This document shows positions 58,321 through 64,000 of a stretch of DNA of 64,000 bases, one piece after another (position 1 is the stretch's first letter; every line of letters begins with the position of its first letter). This DNA is from Anisus vortex (Eukaryota; Mollusca; Gastropoda; Planorbidae), in the NCBI GenBank assembly GCA_949126835.1, contig OX421492.1:44158498-44222497 (forward strand). The letters are read 5' to 3'. Below the pieces are notes generated by a model. The model was not told where the DNA came from and made no database searches. It saw only the letters and a list, made by a program, of their open reading frames with translations. Position numbers and translations under genes: made by a program.

Positions 58321-59149
58321 TTTAACACTGTAACGACCATCCCACAGGAGATGCTGTCAATTAGACTGTTAGATTAGACACACTGTTCATTCACTGAACA
58401 CTTTTTAAAAATGTCTCTGTCTTTCATGTCTTTCTACTAATATAGTTTAGATTCATGTTGGGAAGCTATTCGAACGGTGTACTCATAAAAATTCTATGAA
58501 GATGTACACGCTTCAGTATTGATCTTGCATAGGTTAGATCAGCTGTGGCAATACAGTTGACACATATTTTTTTTGTACAGACTCTTCTCAAAATACATTT
58601 TGTTAAATGACAAAAAAAAAGTGTTTTAAATTTTCATTACATTTGTCTAAAATTATGATACCTTAAATCTCCCCTCTTGGCTACGGCACAGGAAATCATT
58701 AAAGTGTAAAAGGATCGACTAACTAGCTTTGAGTGCCATACTAGTATGCAGCGACATAGAGTATTTAGGCCTAGTCTACTAAGCTAACAGGGAGAACTGT
58801 TAGCCTGTAAGGCTCATGAGTCTATATTTGTAAGTGTCTTTGGTGAAAAATAATAAAAAAGAGATCCTAAATGCTATAAAAAATAATTAGACCATATATT
58901 ACAACTAGATGCTTCCTTGCTTTTTAACAAAATGTTCAAGTACACAAACAAAGAATACCAAAATGAAGGGCTCCCAAAGCCAATAGAGATTGTAGGAGGT
59001 TTTGGGGCATCTTCTCTTAGCTTTATAGCAACAACTAAATAAATAGTTGCGTGATTGCCGAATTAATTTTAAATTGTAATATTCATGGGCCACCTAAACT
59101 CTTATGGGTACGGCTTGTGGGTCCTGCATTCTAGGCTTGGTAAATTGGT
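58321..59149. other. AT-rich intergenic DNA, nothing recognised
   Basis: No gene, RNA or repeat of note on either strand. Confidence 0.4.
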
Positions 59150-59395
59150 CAACAACACACACATAGCCTACACACACATAGCCTACACACACATAGCCTA
59201 CACACACATAGCCGACACACACATAGCCTACACACACATAGCCTACACACACATAGCCTACACACACATAGCCTACACACACATAGCCTACACACACATA
59301 GCCTACACACACATAGCCTACACACATAGCCTACACACACATAGCCTACACACACATAGCCTACACACACATAGCCTACACACACACCCATGCAC
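59150..59395. repeat. 15-bp (cacacacatagccta)n repeat, about 16 copies
   Basis: One copy lacks 2 bp (cacacatagccta) near 59325, shifting the frame; one has ccgac. Open frames on both strands across it are artefacts of the period of 15. Confidence 0.97.
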
Positions 59396-59437
59396 ACATA
59401 AAATATATTTAGACATGGAATTATTAATTATCTTTTT

Positions 59438-59461
59438 GGAGGGGGGTGGGGGTGGGAGGGG
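59438..59461 (+). other. G-run cluster able to form a G-quadruplex
   Basis: GGAGGGGGGTGGGGG followed by TGGGAGGGG: four runs of three or more G with 1-nt loops on the plus strand. No nearby gene gives it a role. Confidence 0.6.
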
Positions 59462-59509
59462 TAAGCGCGATGGAATCAAAAAACAAATCATGGTATATAA
59501 CCTTTAACT

Positions 59510-59728
59510 ACTTCTTGTCTAAGAATAGGTTATCTCATCTTGTTTTCTTACACTTCTTGTCTAAGAATAGGTTATCTCATCTTGTTTTCTTCCACTTCTT
59601 GTCTGAGAATAGGTTATCTCATCTTGTTTTCTTCCACTTCTTGTCTAAGAATAGGTTATCTCATCTTGTTTTCTTCCACTTCTTGTCTAAGAATAGGTTA
59701 TCTCATCTTGTTTTCTTACACTTCGTTA
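59510..59728. repeat. About 43-44-bp tandem repeat, 5 copies
   Basis: Unit cttcttgtctaagaataggt tatctcatcttgttttcttc ca, with taca/tcca variants; one copy has ctgag. Confidence 0.93.
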
Positions 59729-61330
59729 TCTCTCACGCTCTCATCCTTACATTTAACTTCGGGAAATTTTGTATGTTTCTGCCTGACTGACGGGCAACCG
59801 ACCCGATCCACAAAGTACTAACGCATAATTAAAATAAACGTTAACTTTGTTTTACAACTTGTCTTTCTTGATACATTCGTGGCAAATTTAAATGATAGTT
59901 TCTCACATCCATGGTTTGTTGTTTACCACGCAATGTTATTTTAGGAATGATCTTGCCTGCTTAGAATAATAAATGTATGAGTTGACTAGTGTTGATAATG
60001 CATTTATCTCCAGACAGTTGTTTTTATAAATATCCCAGTGGGTAACTGCTGGACAGATTCCGTGATTCACTAGCCACGTCTGGCTACAGCTTAATTAAGC
60101 GTTGTTTCTCGGTTAGCTTTTCTTGTGTTTGATATATAGGCTGAACTTGATGCTGAACTTTATGTGGAGATTGATCTTTGGATAATTTCACTTAACTAAT
60201 TTTGACAAAGCATTAAAGTTTGTGTATTAACTCATACATATCTATTATTGACTATTGTATTTACTCATGCGAAATCTATAAGCTTATACATAATATCTAT
60301 TATGTTTTATAACTCATTCAAATCTATTATATTCTAGGTATTAATTCATACACATTTTTTATAGACTGTTGTATTAACTCAGACAAACTTATATGTTAAA
60401 AGAATAAGGGGTAATAAGCGTACAAATTGAAGTGTCAATTATAGACTCACACAAAACCAAAACTATCGATATGTTATTGATACAATAGGCCTATTGCCAA
60501 CCTATTGGGTTATAAAATAATGACGAGATTCCATGTTCCCAATGATTTTTAACAATCTAGGTTTTTTTTTAAAGTTTCATGATTAAACTTAGACATCCAA
60601 GGTGAACTTTAAATTTGTCAATTAGGTCAATACCAGGTCAACTGTACTTGTCCATGCGGTCTCTCCCATCATGCATTAGCGCTTCAGTTTCTACTGGCTT
60701 TACAATAAAGAGCAAGTGAAGAGCTTGGGTATTAACCAGCAGACGATTGTTCAATCTCTTTGTGAGAAACTTTAAAACGAGACTAATTAATTGAGTTGAT
60801 TAATGGAACAGACTATAAACCCTCTAAGTCAAGCACATAAACCTTTTTCAACGGTACCTTACATAACTCGCTTATCTTTTTAAAAAAAAGTTCGAATACT
60901 TAACCATCTATCTATCTCTCTATTTATTTATCTGTCTTTCTCTCTCAATCTATCTATGTATCTACCTATATGTCTGTCTATCTATCAATCTATCTATTAA
61001 ACCATTTATCTAGATTCTATCTGTCTGTCTCGCTAACAAACTAGCTACCGGTATCTATCTGTATGTCTCTCTATAAATCTATATATTAATCTTTATTAAT
61101 CTCTCACTACCTGTCCAATCTATATCTAAACTAGTTTGAAGTTTTCTCTTTGTATAAGTATAGAGTTGTCAAGTAACATGACGTAGATATAAGAACAAGT
61201 GAAAGAGAAAAAAGAGTGAGTGCTTGCCCTTCAAAGATAAAGATGACAAAGTCTCCGTCTTTCCGATTCACTTTTCTGTTGGCTTATGGAGTCTTTAAGG
61301 ATTCTAAGAGTCGTCCACAAGTGCTGACCC
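59729..61330. other. Intergenic DNA with a degenerate tctatctatc tract
   Basis: No gene seen. 60900-61130 is an imperfect tetranucleotide (tcta/tctg) microsatellite. The remainder is unstructured. Confidence 0.45.
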
Positions 61331-61334
61331 ACTG

Positions 61335-62110
61335 TTTAAGGTAATTTGCAGGTAGACCCCTGTTTAAGGTAATTTGCCGGTAGACCCAATGTTTAAGGTA
61401 ATTTGCCGGTAGACCCACTGTTTAAGGTAATTTGCAGGTAGACCCCTGTTTAAGGTAATTTGCCGGTAGACCCAATGTTTAAGGTAATTTGCAGGTAGAC
61501 CCACTGTTTAAGGTTATTTGCAGGTAGACCCACTGTTTAAGGTAATTTGCAGGTAGACCCACTGTTCAAGGTAATTTGCAGGTAGACCCACTGTTTAAGG
61601 TAATTTGCAGGTAGACCCACTGTTTAATGTAATTTGCAGGTAGACCCACTGTTTAATACAATTTGCAGGTAGACCCACTGTTTAAAGTAATTTGCAGGTA
61701 GACATACTGTTTTAGGTAATTTGCAGGTAGACCCACTGTTTAAGGTAATTTGCCGGTAGACCCAATGTTTAAGGTAATTTGCACGTAGAGACCCACTGTT
61801 TAATGTAATTTGCAGGTAGACCCACTGTTTAAGGTAATTTGCAGGTAGACCCACTATTTAAGGTAATTTGCAGGTAGACCCACAGTTTTTATGTAATTTG
61901 CAGGTAGACCCACTGTTTAAGGTAATTTGCAGGTAGACCCACTGTTTAAGGTAATTTGCAGGTAGACCCACTGTTTTTATGTAATTTGCAGGTAGACCCA
62001 CTGTTTAAGGTAATTTGCAGGTAGACCCACTGTTTAAGGTAATTTGCAGGTTAAACCCCCTTTTTAATGTAATTTGCAGGTAGACCCACTGTTTAAGGTA
62101 ATTTGACGTG
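61335..62110. repeat. 29-bp minisatellite, about 27 copies
   Basis: Unit ggtaatttgcaggtagaccc actgtttaa, with ccggt, caatg and tttttatg variants and a few short units. Confidence 0.95.
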
Positions 62111-62900
62111 AGATGTTGGTACTCGATATTTTAATTTTGATTTTTTCCATCTACACTAGATCTAGTTTTTCTTCCTTTCCTGCCATGCCTTCACTTGCAT
62201 TGATTGTGTTCTGCTATTGGAGCCGTCGGCTGATAGTACTTGCCTACTTCTGTATCCATGGGCCTCAAAGTTGTCGAAGTGTGTAAACCACCGATACGAT
62301 CCCATTAAGATTACACCGGCTGGCGAACGCATGAAAACAGCTCCTGCTGCGGGTCCGAGACGCATAGCACTGCCGAGAGGTCACGTGGTCTCGGTGGGGA
62401 GGTAGCAATGGACGCAGCAATCCCGTCTCACGAACCACCCCTTGCCTGGATGCCTGTACCTATAGTATATGATTTGTGTTACCGGATGACATTACAGGCA
62501 TACGAGCGAGCCATCACGATAATGATCCCAGGCGAACCGCAGTGAACAATCGCTGGGAAACGGAAACCTTCCCTGTTACACGGCACGCCACGCCATTGGC
62601 TTGTAGTGGGGTGGCTGGAGCCCGGACAGAGCTTTGGAGTGCCCCTCATGAGCTCACCCTTAAAACGTTACGTCCTGGACTGAAGAGTCCTTTAGGCTCG
62701 TCCGTTTTTTTTGTGTGAGACCTTATAATTCGATAGTAGGCCTACTTGCCACCGTGTATGGGTCAGAGTCAAGCTTTGTTAGGGCTTATTTAAAGTTGTC
62801 TCTGAAAGACTTATTTAGGCTGCCAGTTTTGGCTACCAGTTTTCTTCTTGCCACTTGCTGAATCCCCAAATTGTAACAACGTTTTTTGGCATTCTTATGA
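62111..62900. other. GC-richer unique segment between two minisatellites
   Basis: 62160-62700 is richer in CpG than its flanks, with overlapping short open frames on both strands and no recognisable domain. It has the look of a decayed retroelement end (for example cctcatgagctcaccctt, acgttacgtcctggac), but I cannot match it to a family. Confidence 0.3.
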
Positions 62901-62904
62901 AGTG

Positions 62905-64000
62905 ATAGGTAGGTAGGCCAATGTATTTTATCAGCTAGGTAGGCCAATGTATTTCAACAGCTAGGTAGGCCAATGTATTTTATCAGCTAGGTAGGCCAAT
63001 GTATTTCAACAACTAGGTAGGCCAATGTATTTCAACAGCTAGGAAGGCCAATGTATTTCAACAGCTAGATAGACCAATTTATTTTATCAGCTAGGTAGGA
63101 CAATGTATTTCAACAGCTAGGTAGGCCAATGTATTTCAACAGCTAGGTAGACCAATGTATTTTATCAGCTAGGTAGGTTAATGTATTTCAACAGCTAGGT
63201 AGGCCAATGTATTTCAACAGCTAGGTAGGCCAATAAATTTCAAAAGCTAGGTAGGCCAATGTATTTCAACAACTAGGTAGGCCAATGTATTTCAATAGCT
63301 AGGTAGGCCAATGTATTTTTTCAGCTAGGTAGGTTAATGTATTTCAACAGCTAGGTAGGCCAATGTATTTCAACAGCTAGGTAGGCCAATGTATTTCAAC
63401 AGCTAGGTAGGCCAATGTATTTCAATAGCTAGGTAGGCCAATGTATTTCAATAGCTAGGTAGGCCAATGTATTTTATCAGCTAGGTAGGTTAATGTATTT
63501 CAACAGCTAGGTAGGCCAATGTATTTCAACAGCTATGTAGGCCAATGTATTTTATCAGCTAGATAGGTTAATGTATTTCAACATCTAGGTAGGCCAATGT
63601 ATTTCAACAGCTAGGTAGGCCAATGTATTTCAAGACCTAGGTAGGCTAATGTATTTCAACAACTAGGTAGGACAATGTATTTCAAGAACTAGGTAGGCCA
63701 ATGTATTTCAACAACTATGTAGGCCAATGTATTTCAACAGCTAGGTAGTCCAATGTATTTCAACAGCTAGGTAGGCCGATGAATTTCAACAGCTAGGTAG
63801 GTTAATGTATTTCAACAACTAGGTAGGCCAATGTATTTCAACAACTAGGTAGGCCAATGTATTTCAACAGCTAGGTAGGCCAATGTATTTCAACAACTAG
63901 GTAGGCCAATGTATTTCAACAACTAGGTAGGCTAATGTATTTCAACAGCTAGGTAGGCCAATGTATTTCAACAACTAGGTAGGCCAATGTATTTCAACAA
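62905..64000. repeat. 26-bp minisatellite, about 42 copies, runs off the window
   Basis: Unit ctaggtaggccaatgtattt caacag, with ttatcag, caacaac and ggttaat variants. The array is unfinished at 64000. Confidence 0.96.

Noticed and set aside
59085..59507. Open frames on both strands over a THIAY / VCVGY repeat
   Set aside because: 15-bp microsatellite-like repeat is open in several frames; nothing indicates a gene.

Overview
The window is animal nuclear DNA: AT-rich, with multi-exon genes, canonical GT-AG introns, tRNA-derived SINE-like repeats, hAT and MULE DNA transposons and decayed LINE reverse transcriptases. The genes suggest an invertebrate. The intronless amine receptor resembles molluscan 5-HT1 receptors, so a mollusc is plausible, but I cannot fix the taxon.

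Three protein-coding genes can be reconstructed by eye. (1) CUL2, minus strand, 18 coding exons from 11842 down to 2088; they join in frame to 660 codons, and roughly the last 80 residues, including the neddylation region, lie beyond the left edge. (2) SPAG1, plus strand, 23 coding exons from 18583 to 46805; they sum to 3096 nt, an uninterrupted 1031-residue protein with three TPR modules and an RPAP3-type C-terminal domain, a factor for cytoplasmic assembly of axonemal dynein arms. (3) A single-exon 501-residue 5-HT1-like serotonin receptor, minus strand, 50602-49097. CUL2 and SPAG1 diverge from a 6.7-kb interval with two promoter-like patches. SPAG1 and the receptor converge.

About a third of the window is minisatellite (about 30 arrays, units 15-82 bp). 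The most striking feature is that at least eight arrays in CUL2 and SPAG1 begin exactly on an exon-intron junction, and their unit carries the end of the exon plus the splice site (usually the 5' donor). The 5' splice site is thereby copied from about 6 to about 46 times along the intron. The same kind of amplification hit coding DNA in frame (an 18-residue repeat inside SPAG1 exon 11) and a dead LINE (two separate pieces of its reverse transcriptase each became a minisatellite).

Layout: 1-11842 CUL2 and its intronic arrays, with a LINE remnant in intron 1; 11843-18582 divergent intergenic region with a hAT element (14327-15515), tRNA-like SINE pieces and a 33-bp palindromic repeat; 18583-47150 SPAG1 with two copies of a ~2-kb interspersed element, at least four hAT-type insertions, a SINE and very large arrays; 47221-48222 a very uniform 40-bp array; 49097-50602 receptor gene; 50603-64000 gene-poor DNA with arrays, a LINE RT fossil, a tRNA-Asp-like sequence, a broken MULE transposase and a 26-bp array running off the right edge.
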